DNA of 64,000 nt. Source: Phycisphaerae bacterium. Lineage in GTDB: Bacteria; Planctomycetota; Phycisphaerae; UBA1845. Under the pieces are notes generated by a model that saw only the letters and a list, made by a program, of their open reading frames with translations, was not told where the DNA came from and did not search any database. Numbering within the stretch: the stretch's first letter is position 1; every line of letters starts with the position of its first letter. Of this stretch, positions 9,733 through 20,507 are shown piece by piece. Location of the stretch: assembly GCA_028289375.1 (NCBI GenBank), contig JANQQK010000005.1, positions 32,042 through 96,041 on the forward strand, in the 5' to 3' direction. A program made the position numbers and the translations under genes.

Positions 9733-10185
9733 TCAGCTCCCACCCCGAAACGCCTTGAACAGCAAATAGGCATTTCGCCGAAACGAGTCCGGACGTCCCT
9801 TGGCATCCACGAACGATGCGCCGTCAAACGACCGCCCGCCGCCTCGCTCAACGTCCGTCTGCGTGGTCGAACCGCCAGTCGGCAACGCTGCCGGATCCGC
9901 CGGCTTCATCACCCAACCCACCATGCACCCGATCATCAGCACCGCCGCATACGCCAATCCCTGTCGCCACGTACCTCGCCGCATGGGGATCACCGCCGCC
10001 GATCGCTCAAACGATCCCGCATCCAACTGACCCAGAGCATCCAGCGTCGCCGTCAACGAACGCACGTCCGCGGAGCACCGCTTGCATTCCGCCAGATGGT
10101 CATCCACCGCCGCCTGCTCCGGCGTCGACAGCTCACCACCCAGATAATCCGCCAGCAACGACTCAACCCGTTGACAGTCCATCAT
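9733..10185 (-). CDS. Anti-sigma factor with zinc-finger-like N-terminus
   Basis: 150 residues. The start at 10185 gives an ATGA overlap with the sigma gene and the N-terminus MMDCQRVESLLADYLGGELS. The pattern C...H-x3-C-x2-C (HLAECKRC) is the zinc-binding anti-sigma (ZAS/mycothiol-type zf-HC2) signature. One hydrophobic membrane segment follows (LAYAAVLMIGCMVGWVM), then a short periplasmic tail. Known members hold the cognate ECF sigma factor at the membrane until a signal is sensed. Coupling to the sigma gene makes this role very likely; the signal is unknown. Confidence 0.85.
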   Translation of the reverse strand: MMDCQRVESLLADYLGGELSTPEQAAVDDHLAECKRCSADVRSLTATLDALGQLDAGSFERSAAVIPMRRGTWRQGLAYAAVLMIGCMVGWVMKPADPAALPTGGSTTQTDVERGGGRSFDGASFVDAKGRPDSFRRNAYLLFKAFRGGS

Positions 10186-10670
10186 CCCATCTCCATTGCG
10201 ATCACCCCGGCAGCACCCAACGCCCGCCGCACCGATTGCAACCCACGAACATAATGCGTCTTCACCGTCGACACCGCCACATCCAACTGTTCCGCCACCT
10301 CGGCGAATGTGCACCCGTCATAGACCTTCGCAAACAACACCGCCCGCTGCATCTCCGGTAGACCGGCTAACGCACCAGCCACGACCTCCCGATCGACGCC
10401 CGTCGCTGCGAGGTCCGACACAGGCTCACCTTCAAGCGAACGCACGCGACCGCGCGTCTTGAACAGGTTGATCGCCCGGTTGATCGTCACCGTCCGCAGC
10501 CAACCAATGGGGTGGGCGGGCGCCCCGTTTTCACGATGCACCCGCCACCACGTTACAAACACATCCTGCGTCACATCCAGCGCGTCATGATGGTCGCCCA
10601 GTACGCGATACGCCCATCCGTAGACCGCCGCTCGGTAACGCTCAAACGCGCTCGCCGCATCCACCCCCAT
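10182..10670 (-). CDS. ECF-family RNA polymerase sigma factor
   Basis: 162 residues with both regions of an ECF sigma factor: region 2 with AYRVLGDHHDALDVTQDVFV and WLRTVTINRAINLFK, and region 4 with LPEMQRAVLFAKVYDGCTFA and the helix-turn-helix EVAEQLDVAVSTVKTHYVRG. It directs polymerase to a small regulon under control of the overlapping anti-sigma gene. It begins two bases after the stop of the upstream lipoprotein gene, so all three genes form one transcript. No convincing autoregulated ECF promoter was recognised upstream of the operon. Confidence 0.92.
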   Translation of the reverse strand: MGVDAASAFERYRAAVYGWAYRVLGDHHDALDVTQDVFVTWWRVHRENGAPAHPIGWLRTVTINRAINLFKTRGRVRSLEGEPVSDLAATGVDREVVAGALAGLPEMQRAVLFAKVYDGCTFAEVAEQLDVAVSTVKTHYVRGLQSVRRALGAAGVIAMEMG

Positions 10671-10672
10671 CG

Positions 10673-11788
10673 TCAGTCGCCTGCCACAAAGGAGGTCGCC
10701 AGCAGCTCAACACGACGATCCATAAACTCACCAGCCCCCATCTCCCAGACAATCTGGCCATCCTCAACCTTGTTGGCGTTGTGTCCGACGATCTTGCCTG
10801 GTAGCGCCAGATGAATCTCCCACGCTTCGTCCTCGTAATCTTCCGTGATCTCGTAACGACGACGTTCAAGGACAAACGCATTCATCAACTCTTCCGTCTG
10901 TGCTGCCGACGCCTTGCCACGGACGGCACGCCCAACGGTCCACATGACGTTGTTCTCAACATCGCGCGCCAATGCTTCCATTCTCTCGAGCGAGGATTCT
11001 TCGGCCGAACTGTCGTCGTCATCACCGTTCTCGTCATTGTCGTCATCCATCAACTCCAGAAGCTGGATGATTTCGCCCTCATCGACGCGACCATAAACCG
11101 TCGCCACGGCGTCGCGGGCTGCGATGCGAGCCATATGCGGGAGCGGCTTCTTCAACCCGGTCTCCGCTCGCTGAAGGATTGCAATCTGTTTCAACTCTTC
11201 GACCCGAACAAGATCGCGCACAAACTTCCGTGTGTCTTCATCTGTCATGTCCTCCTCATCAACGTCGCCGTACTCTTCGTATAGTTGCTCATACCAGTAG
11301 TTGACGTACGCCGATTCGCGCGGCTCATAGGTCCGGCGAAAGTGGTAGTAAGTCCCGTCCGCTGTATGCTCGAGCGTTAACGAAGTCGGATGCTGCAACG
11401 CTAGCTCGGAACCAGCCGCATCCTCGGATGGATAGGTGTTCGGCATCGCTGCCACCGAATCGAACTGCTTCTCAACTGTCCGTACGATCTCGGTTCGGAC
11501 TTTGTCGTCGCTACCCCGTTTCTGGTCGCGCTTCTCTGAGAATGACCACCCATCAACTTCCGCAAGAATCGGGACGCCGCGATGGATCCACTGTCGAGCA
11601 TGAAGCGGATTTCTCACAACCGACTGGCCGATCGGCTCAGCGCTCATATCCTCCTTGTCGCCGGACACCTCAATCCGCCACGTCGCACTCCCGTCCTCCT
11701 TGACCGTAATCGTCTCCTTACGCTTCACACATCCCGTCAGCGCCAACCCAACGACCAGCAATCCCGCACCCAACATCAACGTCCGCAT
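10673..11788 (-). CDS. Lipoprotein of unknown function, first gene of the sigma operon
   Basis: 371 residues. The start at 11788 is chosen for GGAGG six bases upstream and for the lipoprotein signal ending LALTGC (Cys20); a longer frame to 11932 has no ribosome site. After the lipobox comes KRKETITVKEDGSATWRIEV, resembling the start of beta-rich bacterial lipoproteins, then a mixed Glu/Asp-rich body with an acidic run around DDDNDENGDDDDSS. No catalytic motif was seen. Being co-transcribed with an ECF sigma/anti-sigma pair suggests a cell-envelope sensor or a regulon member. Confidence 0.75.
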   Translation of the reverse strand: MRTLMLGAGLLVVGLALTGCVKRKETITVKEDGSATWRIEVSGDKEDMSAEPIGQSVVRNPLHARQWIHRGVPILAEVDGWSFSEKRDQKRGSDDKVRTEIVRTVEKQFDSVAAMPNTYPSEDAAGSELALQHPTSLTLEHTADGTYYHFRRTYEPRESAYVNYWYEQLYEEYGDVDEEDMTDEDTRKFVRDLVRVEELKQIAILQRAETGLKKPLPHMARIAARDAVATVYGRVDEGEIIQLLELMDDDNDENGDDDDSSAEESSLERMEALARDVENNVMWTVGRAVRGKASAAQTEELMNAFVLERRRYEITEDYEDEAWEIHLALPGKIVGHNANKVEDGQIVWEMGAGEFMDRRVELLATSFVAGD

Positions 11789-12186
11789 GACACACCTCCA
11801 TGAAACACTGTTCCGCATTCTCGGCCCAACATCAGCCGCCACCCACACGGACAAACAAGCCCAGCATATAGACGACACGATTCCCGGCGTAGACAAAAAA
11901 ACACGACCCCGCCCAAGAGGGCGAGGCCGCATTCCGGTAGGGGAGTAAGCGAGGCAAGGAAGATCGCCGGTCGAGGCACCGGCGTCACCATCCAGATTAC
12001 GGACCAGCCGAATCGTCGGGTATCACCCGCTCCTGGCTGATCAGACGATCGTAGGACACCGCATCCGGGGCAATCCAACCGCCCCGTTCAATTGTGCCGA
12101 TCGGCCGCCGGATGGCAGTCAGACCCGATCAAAACTATACTCCTCGTGGAAAGTGCACCCTCAACACAAAGCAAGAGAACTGCCCG
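11789..12186. other. Divergent intergenic region, lipoprotein-sigma operon / mqnE
   Basis: About 400 bases between divergent genes. Apart from the hairpin at 11895-11926, no conserved RNA, good promoter pair or small gene was recognised. A minus-strand frame covering part of it has no ribosome site and an unnatural composition. Confidence 0.5.
11895..11926 (-). terminator. Possible intrinsic terminator/attenuator in the lipoprotein leader
   Basis: On the minus strand CCTCGCCC pairs with GGGCGGGG around a four-base loop (one G-U pair), and seven Ts start about five bases after the stem. It lies about 107 bases upstream of the lipoprotein start, so it would act on antisense readthrough from the right or as a leader attenuator. 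The gap before the T run makes it weak. Confidence 0.3.
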
Positions 12187-13440
12187 ATGATTGCCCCCGA
12201 CAACCCCCTCAAGCCCATCGCCGACAAGGTCCACGCAGGCCAGCGTCTCACCCACGAGGATGGCCTGACCCTCTACGCCTCAAACGACATCCACACCCTC
12301 GGCGAGTTGGCCAACACCGTCCGCGAACGCCTCCACGGTCGCAAGACGTTCTTCAACATCAATCGCCACATCAACTACAGCAATTACTGCGTCCTGAGAT
12401 GTAAATTCTGCTCCTTCTACCGTCCATACGAGAAGCCGGACCCCAACGCTCAGACGACCGAGGCGTCGATTCCGCTCCAGATCGCCGGCCAACCGAACGA
12501 AATTGGCCACGGCGACGTCGACCCCGCCGGTTTGCCCATCCTCTCAGATTCCGGCGGCTACGAGATGACCATCGACGAAGTCATCGCCGCAGCCAAGATC
12601 GCCCACGAAGCCGGCGCCACCGAGGTCCACATCGTCGGCGGCCTCCACCCCAAACTCCCCTTCAGTTACTACACCGACATGTGCTCCGCCATCCGCGAAT
12701 CCTGCCCCGGCATGCACATCAAGGCTTTCACCGCCATTGAGATCATCCACTTCACGCGCATCACCAAACCGCGCAAGACCATCGCCGATGTGCTCTCCGC
12801 CCTCCGCGATGCAGGCCTCGGCAGTCTCCCCGGCGGCGGCGCCGAAATCTTCGACGACCGCGTCCACGACGAAGCATTCAAAAACAAGGTCGGCGAAGCC
12901 GAGTGGTTCGAGGTCCACCGAAACGCTCACGAACTTGGCATCTTCTCAAACGCCACCATGCTCTATGGCCACATCGAGACCCGCGAGGAACGCATCAACC
13001 ACCTCATCAAACTGCGCGAACACCAGGACGCGTCGCTCAAGTCCCGAAAGGCCCATTTCAACACCCTGATCCCGCTCTCCTTCATCCCCGACGAGAGCGA
13101 ACTCGACCACATCCCTGCACCCACAGGCCTGGAGGACCTCAAGACCCTCGCGATCAGCCGCCTCATGCTCGATAACGTTCCGCACATCAAAGCCTTCTGG
13201 ATCATGCAGACGCCCAAGCTCGCCCAGGTCAGCCTCAATTGGGGCATCGACGACCTCGACGGCACCGTCTTTTACTACGACATCACCAAGCGCGAGGGCG
13301 ATGGCACCACCCACCAGGAACTCACCGTCGACAAGCTCCAACGCCTCATCCGCGAAGCAGGCGGCGATCCCATCGAGCGGGACACCCTCTACCGTCCGGT
13401 CACGCGCGACGAGACAGGCCAAGTGGTCGTCAACGCCTGA
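12187..13440 (+). CDS. mqnE: Aminofutalosine synthase (radical SAM), menaquinone synthesis
   Basis: 417 residues. The start at 12187 gives MIAPDNPLKPIADKVHAGQR, matching family N-termini; the frame is open further upstream but without a good start. The radical SAM site is CVLRCKFCSFY (C-x3-C-x2-C) at about residue 70. Further family motifs are EVHIVGGLHPKLPFSYY, LPGGGAEIF and NATMLYGHIET. MqnE joins 3-[(1-carboxyvinyl)oxy]benzoate to the adenosyl part of SAM to make aminofutalosine in the futalosine route to menaquinone. MqnC is the close alternative, but GGGAEIF and the length favour MqnE. The other mqn genes are not in the window. About 30 extra internal residues lie near position 85-120. 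Confidence 0.9.
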   Translation: MIAPDNPLKPIADKVHAGQRLTHEDGLTLYASNDIHTLGELANTVRERLHGRKTFFNINRHINYSNYCVLRCKFCSFYRPYEKPDPNAQTTEASIPLQIAGQPNEIGHGDVDPAGLPILSDSGGYEMTIDEVIAAAKIAHEAGATEVHIVGGLHPKLPFSYYTDMCSAIRESCPGMHIKAFTAIEIIHFTRITKPRKTIADVLSALRDAGLGSLPGGGAEIFDDRVHDEAFKNKVGEAEWFEVHRNAHELGIFSNATMLYGHIETREERINHLIKLREHQDASLKSRKAHFNTLIPLSFIPDESELDHIPAPTGLEDLKTLAISRLMLDNVPHIKAFWIMQTPKLAQVSLNWGIDDLDGTVFYYDITKREGDGTTHQELTVDKLQRLIREAGGDPIERDTLYRPVTRDETGQVVVNA

Positions 13441-13680
13441 TCCGATAAATTCGGCTGTAAAGCACTGTCCAATAAGATGCTCATTTCATTGACTTGGGCT
13501 GCCACGCGACCAACAATCCACCAGTGAGCAGTAATTGTGCGACCAGTCGAAGCACACACGTCGGGTGAACCGATAAACGTATGGTAAACTGTCAGGGTCG
13601 GCACACGTGGCCGACTCATTTCGAAGCAAAACGTACGCGCGATGCGGCACAGGCGACACGTGACACGGAGGTAGTCATCG

Positions 13681-15744
<2,064 letters not shown>

Positions 15745-15783
15745 TTCCTGTTCATCAACCGCCGGTAGGGGGGCGATCCAACG

Positions 15784-16884
15784 ATGATCTCCAGCATCAC
15801 GAAAGACCACCAGCGCTTTCGCAACATCATCAAAGGCAGGATCCGCAAGGATCTCCGCCGCTTCCTCACCCGCGGTGAACTCATCGGGCGCGAGGGAAAG
15901 AAAGCCATCAGCATCCCCGTCGCCGGCATTGATCCGCCGCACTTTCGCTACGGTGACAATGACGACTCCGGCGTTGGTGCAGGCGAAGGCAAGGCGGGCG
16001 ACCAGGCCGACACCCAGGGCGATGGCGTCGGTCCCGGTGGCGATCAGGAAGGCAAACACATCCTCGAGGTCGAAGTCAGCCTCGACGAACTCGCAGACAT
16101 CCTCGGTGAAGAGCTCCAGCTGCCACGCATCGAACCGAAGGGCCGCAAGCAAATCACCAGCCAGCGCGACCGTTACATCGGCATCCGGCAGACAGGCCCC
16201 GAATCCCTGCGCCACTTCAAACGCACATATCGCCGAGCGCTGCGCCGTCAGATCATGACCGGCATCTACGACCCGGATAACCCACGCATCATTTTCGAAC
16301 GTTCCGACAAGGTCTTTCGAAGCTGGAAGACGGTCATGAGCCCACAGTCCAACGCCGTCATCATCTACATGATGGACGTCTCCGGCTCCATGGGCGACGA
16401 ACAGAAGGAACTCGTCCGACTCGAAGCCTTCTGGATCGACGCGTGGCTGCGGCGCAACTACCAGGGCATCGAATCGCGATACATCGTCCACGACGTTCGC
16501 GCCGGTGAAGTCGACCGCGACACGTTCTACCGCATCCGCGAAGACGGCGGCACGCGCATCAGTTCCGCGTTCAAGGCAGCCCGCGACCTGCTCGAAAACC
16601 AGTACGTCACCGACGAATGGAACGTCTACCTCTTCCACTTCTCCGATGGTGACAACAGCTCCGAGTCTGACTCCCGCGAATGCTGCCAGATGCTCAAGGA
16701 AGTCCTGCTGCCCATGTGCAACATGTTCGGATACTGCCAGGTCGCCAGTGCCTACGGCAGCGGCAACTTCATCAACGTTCTGCACGAATACGTCCCCGAC
16801 GAGGAGAAGCTCATCACCTCGCGCGTCAACAACAAGGACGACATCTACGACTCCATCAAAGCCTTCTTCTCAACGGGGAAATAA
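15784..16884 (+). CDS. yeaH: YeaH/YhbH (DUF444) protein with VWA-like domain
   Basis: 366 residues, the usual family length. The N-terminal part has KDHQRFRNIIKGRIRKDLRR and a Gly/Asp-rich linker (about residues 60-90). The C-terminal half is von Willebrand A-like with the MIDAS-type motif MMDVSGSMGDEQKE at about residue 198, followed by GGTRISSAF and SDGDNSSES. It is the standard partner of PrkA/YeaG. A purine-rich GGGGGG lies ahead of the ATG. The middle gene of a three-gene stress operon; its molecular role is not established in the family. Confidence 0.93.
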   Translation: MISSITKDHQRFRNIIKGRIRKDLRRFLTRGELIGREGKKAISIPVAGIDPPHFRYGDNDDSGVGAGEGKAGDQADTQGDGVGPGGDQEGKHILEVEVSLDELADILGEELQLPRIEPKGRKQITSQRDRYIGIRQTGPESLRHFKRTYRRALRRQIMTGIYDPDNPRIIFERSDKVFRSWKTVMSPQSNAVIIYMMDVSGSMGDEQKELVRLEAFWIDAWLRRNYQGIESRYIVHDVRAGEVDRDTFYRIREDGGTRISSAFKAARDLLENQYVTDEWNVYLFHFSDGDNSSESDSRECCQMLKEVLLPMCNMFGYCQVASAYGSGNFINVLHEYVPDEEKLITSRVNNKDDIYDSIKAFFSTGK

Positions 16885-16890
16885 CGACCA

Positions 16891-18456
16891 ATGCCGAACC
16901 CTTCCAACAGCTCACGACTCACCGACGAACTCGCCAAGTGGCGGGACATCATCGTCGAGTACGCGCGCATGGAAGAACTCGACTTCTACGAAACCATCTT
17001 CGAAGTCCTTGAACTCGACCAGATCAACCAGGTCGCCGCCTACGGCGGATTCCCGCAGCGCTACCCACACTGGCGATTCGGCATGGAGTACGAAAAACTC
17101 CAGCGTCAGCACCGCTACGGCCTCGGCAAGATCTACGAAATGGTCATCAACAACGACCCCTGTTACGCTTACCTGCTCAACGACAACGCCATCGTCGATC
17201 AGAAAACCGTCATGGCCCACGTCTACGGCCACTGCGACTTCTTCAAGAACAACATCTGGTTCTCACAAACCAACCGGCGCATGATGGACGAGATGGCCAA
17301 CCACGCCACCCGCGTCCGTCGCTACATCGATCGCCATGGCCTCGAGCAGGTCGAAACCTTCATCGATACCTGTCTCTCGATCGAAAACCTCATCGATCCG
17401 CACTCCGTCTTCGTGCAACGGCAGCCACGCCGAGGCTCCAAACCGACAAGCCTTCACGAGGCGTCACAACCGACGAAGTACCCAGCCAAGTCCTACATGG
17501 ACCGCTACATCAATCCGCCCGAACGACTCGAAGATGAAAAGAAGACCCGCACCGAAGCAGCCGCCGCCAAGCTCAACATCCCCGCCTCACCCATGCGCGA
17601 CGTGCTTCTCTTCATCCTCCAGCACGCACCGCTCAAGGACTGGCAGGCCGACGTCCTCGCCATGATCCGCGAGGAGGCCTACTACTTCGCCCCGCAAGGC
17701 CAAACCAAAATCATGAACGAAGGATGGGCCAGCTACTGGCACTCCACGATCATGACCAACTACTGCCTCCGCGACCACGAACTCGTCATGTACTGCGACC
17801 ACCACTCCGGCACCCTTGCCACGTCACCCGGTCGCCTCAACCCCTACAAACTCGGCATCGAACTCTTCCGCGATATCGAACGCCGCTGGAACACCGGCAA
17901 ACACGGCATCGAATACGACCGCTGCGAAGACATGGAAGAACGGCGGAAATGGCAGACAATGGATCCGCCTGAGGGCCGCGTTGTTGGCAAGGGTTCACCG
18001 GGCCGAGAGAAAATCTTCGAAGTCCGCGCCATCTACAACGACGTCACCTTCATTGACGCGTTCCTCACCCCCGAATTCGTCGATGATCAGAAACTCTACC
18101 ACTACCGATACGACCCCAACACAGGCCGCATGGTCGTCGTCAACCGCGACTTCAACAAAATCAAGCAGCAGATGCTCTACATGCTGACCAACCACGGCCA
18201 ACCCTACATCTATGTCCTCGACGGCAACTACCGCAACCGCGGCGAACTCTACCTCGCCCACAAGTGGAACGGCATCGACCTGCAGATCAAGTACGCCGTC
18301 GAAACCCTCAAGAACATCCAGAAACTCTGGAACCGCCCCGTCCATCTTCAGGCTCTCATCGACGAAGATCCCATGCTCTTCAGCTTCGACGGCAAACAGT
18401 CCACCCAGCAACGCATCGACGAAGCCATCGAATCCCCCGCCATCGCCCTCGACTGA
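16891..18456 (+). CDS. spoVR: SpoVR family protein
   Basis: 521 residues, full length for the family (E. coli YcgB about 510). It begins six bases after the yeaH stop. Family motifs include the N-terminal WRDIIVEYARMEELDFYETI, the strongly conserved FAPQGQTKIMNEGWASYWHS at about residue 270, and NPYKLGIELFRDIERRWN. In Bacillus SpoVR affects spore cortex formation, but non-spore-formers keep it in the prkA-yhbH-spoVR stress operon, as here. Biochemical activity is unknown. The genome need not sporulate. Confidence 0.95.
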   Translation: MPNPSNSSRLTDELAKWRDIIVEYARMEELDFYETIFEVLELDQINQVAAYGGFPQRYPHWRFGMEYEKLQRQHRYGLGKIYEMVINNDPCYAYLLNDNAIVDQKTVMAHVYGHCDFFKNNIWFSQTNRRMMDEMANHATRVRRYIDRHGLEQVETFIDTCLSIENLIDPHSVFVQRQPRRGSKPTSLHEASQPTKYPAKSYMDRYINPPERLEDEKKTRTEAAAAKLNIPASPMRDVLLFILQHAPLKDWQADVLAMIREEAYYFAPQGQTKIMNEGWASYWHSTIMTNYCLRDHELVMYCDHHSGTLATSPGRLNPYKLGIELFRDIERRWNTGKHGIEYDRCEDMEERRKWQTMDPPEGRVVGKGSPGREKIFEVRAIYNDVTFIDAFLTPEFVDDQKLYHYRYDPNTGRMVVVNRDFNKIKQQMLYMLTNHGQPYIYVLDGNYRNRGELYLAHKWNGIDLQIKYAVETLKNIQKLWNRPVHLQALIDEDPMLFSFDGKQSTQQRIDEAIESPAIALD

Positions 18457-18609
18457 TACCGGTTAGTGTTGCAGGCATCGCGAATGCGCAACGACGCGTC
18501 AAGCGCTCGTCTTCACTCCTGACGTGAGCGTCGCCCCAATCTGACCAATCCTTTGATTCGCAAATGGAATCGTTGCGTCTAGACTATGTCAGATATCAGG
18601 AGCCGGATC

Positions 18610-19095
18610 ATGATCAGTATTCGCTTGAGCATCGTCACCGCGTCGACCCTGCTGGCCTTTGGCGCGGTTCCAGGTTGCATCGAGTTTGCCCCAGGCCCGT
18701 TCTTTGAAGTGATCGTCCCGCCGTCCGACGATCCAGACGGTGCCTACCGCGTGCCTGCCGACGGCAATTTCGCAATCCCGTTTCAAATTCGCATGGGCGA
18801 CAATGTACGCGGCGAGGATTTCTCGGTTTCTGTAACCGGTGAACCAGACGGCATCCTCGATTTCGGCGCCTCCAACATCGGTGCACTCGGTCCAAACGAG
18901 ACCCGCGACGCAACGTATGAATTCCTGTCACTCAGCCAAGCACCCGGGCAATTCACGGTCTCCATCCGTGTCAGCGCCGACATCTTTGACGTCAACAATG
19001 AGGGCGGCGATTTCACCGATTCCGTCAATGCCACCTTTACGATGATCGTGGAAGCCCCGAACGCTGAACGGCATCCGACGATCCCATGGACATGA
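18610..19095 (+). CDS. Putative lipoprotein with beta-sandwich domain (possibly truncated by frameshift)
   Basis: 161 residues from an ATG eight bases after AGGAG; an ATG at 18586 is a weaker choice. The signal ends with the lipobox AVPGC (Cys23). The body contains alternating beta-like segments (DFSVSVTGEPDGILDFG, GQFTVSIRVSADIFD), like a CARDB/Ig-like fold. The last residues (AERHPTIPWT) look out of frame, while the frame that continues as the next ORF reads TASDDPMDMNGDNG, a typical acidic linker. One lost base near 19065 would explain this, so the two ORFs may be one gene. Confidence 0.65.
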   Translation: MISIRLSIVTASTLLAFGAVPGCIEFAPGPFFEVIVPPSDDPDGAYRVPADGNFAIPFQIRMGDNVRGEDFSVSVTGEPDGILDFGASNIGALGPNETRDATYEFLSLSQAPGQFTVSIRVSADIFDVNNEGGDFTDSVNATFTMIVEAPNAERHPTIPWT

Positions 19096-19382
19096 ACGGC
19101 GACAACGGCGCGTCGCCTCCAGACGATACGCCGTCAAACGACGAACCGACCGAACTTGCAACCGCCACCTGCCCGGAGTTCGTCGCCCACTACAACCAAC
19201 TCGCCTGTACCACCGATACGCTCACCAATGAAGGCTCCTGCTCCGCTGGCTCCGAGGAGGATTGCAGCGGCTTCGACGCCTTCAACGCCTGCCGCATCGA
19301 GAACACGTTCTGCGACAGCAACAACAGCCTCGTCGAAAATCAAGACGCCTGCTTCGCCCTCCTCGACTGCAGCGTCCGTTAG
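19086..19382 (+). CDS. Cys-rich small protein or C-terminal part of the upstream lipoprotein
   Basis: 98 residues from an ATG overlapping the previous ORF by ten bases. It begins with an acidic, Pro-rich linker and continues with a domain of seven Cys (TATCPEFV, NQLACTTD, GSCSAGSEEDCSGF, NACRIENTFC, DACFALLDC), which suggests disulfides and hence export. It has no signal peptide of its own, which argues that it is exported as part of the upstream lipoprotein (see the frameshift finding). Function unknown. Confidence 0.5.
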   Translation: MDMNGDNGASPPDDTPSNDEPTELATATCPEFVAHYNQLACTTDTLTNEGSCSAGSEEDCSGFDAFNACRIENTFCDSNNSLVENQDACFALLDCSVR

Positions 19383-19395
19383 CGTTGATGGGTGG

Positions 19396-19415
19396 CCCAC
19401 CGCTTCAGCGGTGGG
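19396..19415. repeat. GC-rich perfect hairpin (REP-like or terminator stem)
   Basis: CCCACCGCT and AGCGGTGGG form a perfect nine-base inverted repeat separated by two bases, 14 bases after a stop codon. There is no T run on either strand, so it resembles a REP-type palindrome more than a classical terminator. Confidence 0.5.
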
Positions 19416-19455
19416 GGAGTCGAATCGCACAACACAAGACGCTCAACACCGCGAC

Positions 19456-19974
19456 ATGTACGCCCAACTCGCCAAAATCCGACGTCGCCGATGGTACCCG
19501 GCAATCTGTTTTGTATTCGGATTCTGTGCATCGCCGTTGTATTGCATACTCGCCGAGCAGTTCATCAGCCGGGAATCCACAAGCATCATCTTCTTGATTT
19601 CTGCAGGTGGCGGTGCGTTTGGTACAGGGATACTCCATACCGTTTTCTCACGGTCGCGATGTCCGCATTGCAGAAAGCTCTTCTTTCACAAGGGTGTCTT
19701 CAATTGGCCCTTCGCCACGTGGCGTCGCAGTTGCGTTCATTGCGGAGTCAAGCTGAATGTCGACTGGAGTCCCACACCCGGACAATTGGCGCTCCTCATG
19801 GATTGGTATGCGGGGACTCCGAATCAGTCCCCGATCCCGGATGTCGGCCTGACCTGCCCTTTTTGCGCCTACTCCCTTACCGGCTTGCCCCTTACTCAAC
19901 CGAACTGCCCCGAATGTGGCACAAGGTATGATATCCACAAGCTCATCCGCCCGACTTTGAATTCACACCCATAG
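19456..19974 (+). CDS. Membrane protein with two zinc ribbons
   Basis: 172 residues, starting at the ATG of MYAQLAKIRRRRWYP; the longer open frame upstream is low-complexity and out of frame with real coding. Two hydrophobic segments (about residues 15-35 and 43-65) are followed by a ribbon CPHCRK...CVHCG and a second one CPFCAYSLTGLPLTQPNCPECG near the C-terminus. The latter closely resembles the ribbon at the N-terminus of the protein at 53516. Such C-x2-C-x-Y-x-L-x-G-L...CPECG ribbons attached to membrane helices are common in planctomycetes (from memory). Function unknown. Confidence 0.7.
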   Translation: MYAQLAKIRRRRWYPAICFVFGFCASPLYCILAEQFISRESTSIIFLISAGGGAFGTGILHTVFSRSRCPHCRKLFFHKGVFNWPFATWRRSCVHCGVKLNVDWSPTPGQLALLMDWYAGTPNQSPIPDVGLTCPFCAYSLTGLPLTQPNCPECGTRYDIHKLIRPTLNSHP

Positions 19975-20009
19975 TCCTTCTGTCCCTTCGATCCGAAATC
20001 CCCGCCCCC

Positions 20010-20507
20010 TCACTTCTTCCCCATCGCCCGTTGCGCCTGAAAAAACGCCTTCAACACCGCCGAACATTCAAACTCCAAAACCCCACGCTCCACCACAGGC
20101 CGATGGTTCAACCGCTTGTCTGCCAACACGTCATAGACCGACCCGCACGCCCCCGCCTTCGGATCACCCGCCCCATACACCACCCGCGGCACCCGCCCCA
20201 ACACAATCGCCCCCGCACACATCACGCAAGGCTCAAGCGTCACATACAGCGTGCAGTCCAGCAGCCGCCAACTCCGCAAAAACTCCGCCGCCGCCGTCAA
20301 CGCCACCATCTCCGCGTGCGCCGTCGGATCCTGCATCAGTTCCCGCTGATTCCGCCCACGACCGATCACACGCCCCTCATGCACAATCACCGCCCCGACC
20401 GGCACATCCCCCGCCTCGAACGCCTCACCCGCTTCGGCCAACGCAGCGCGCATAAACCGCTCGTCTTCCTCGATCGACCCTGCCCCAAGCGGCAATCCAC
20501 CCGTCAT
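20010..20507 (-). CDS. tadA: tRNA-specific adenosine deaminase
   Basis: 165 residues. The zinc deaminase signature is complete: HAE (in PTAHAEMVAL, the catalytic Glu and zinc His) and PCVMCAGA (two zinc Cys). The pattern DVPVGAVIV and RVVYGAGDPKAGACGSVYD fits TadA, which converts A34 to inosine in tRNA-Arg(ACG). The ATG overlaps the hemB stop (ATGA), so it is the last gene of hemC-hemB-tadA. A CDA-type or guanine deaminase is less likely given the TadA-specific GACGS segment. Confidence 0.92.
   Translation of the reverse strand: MTGGLPLGAGSIEEDERFMRAALAEAGEAFEAGDVPVGAVIVHEGRVIGRGRNQRELMQDPTAHAEMVALTAAAEFLRSWRLLDCTLYVTLEPCVMCAGAIVLGRVPRVVYGAGDPKAGACGSVYDVLADKRLNHRPVVERGVLEFECSAVLKAFFQAQRAMGKK

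Noticed and set aside
11776..12078. Minus-strand 100-residue frame
   Set aside because: No ribosome site, overlaps the lipoprotein start and the hairpin, no protein-like pattern.
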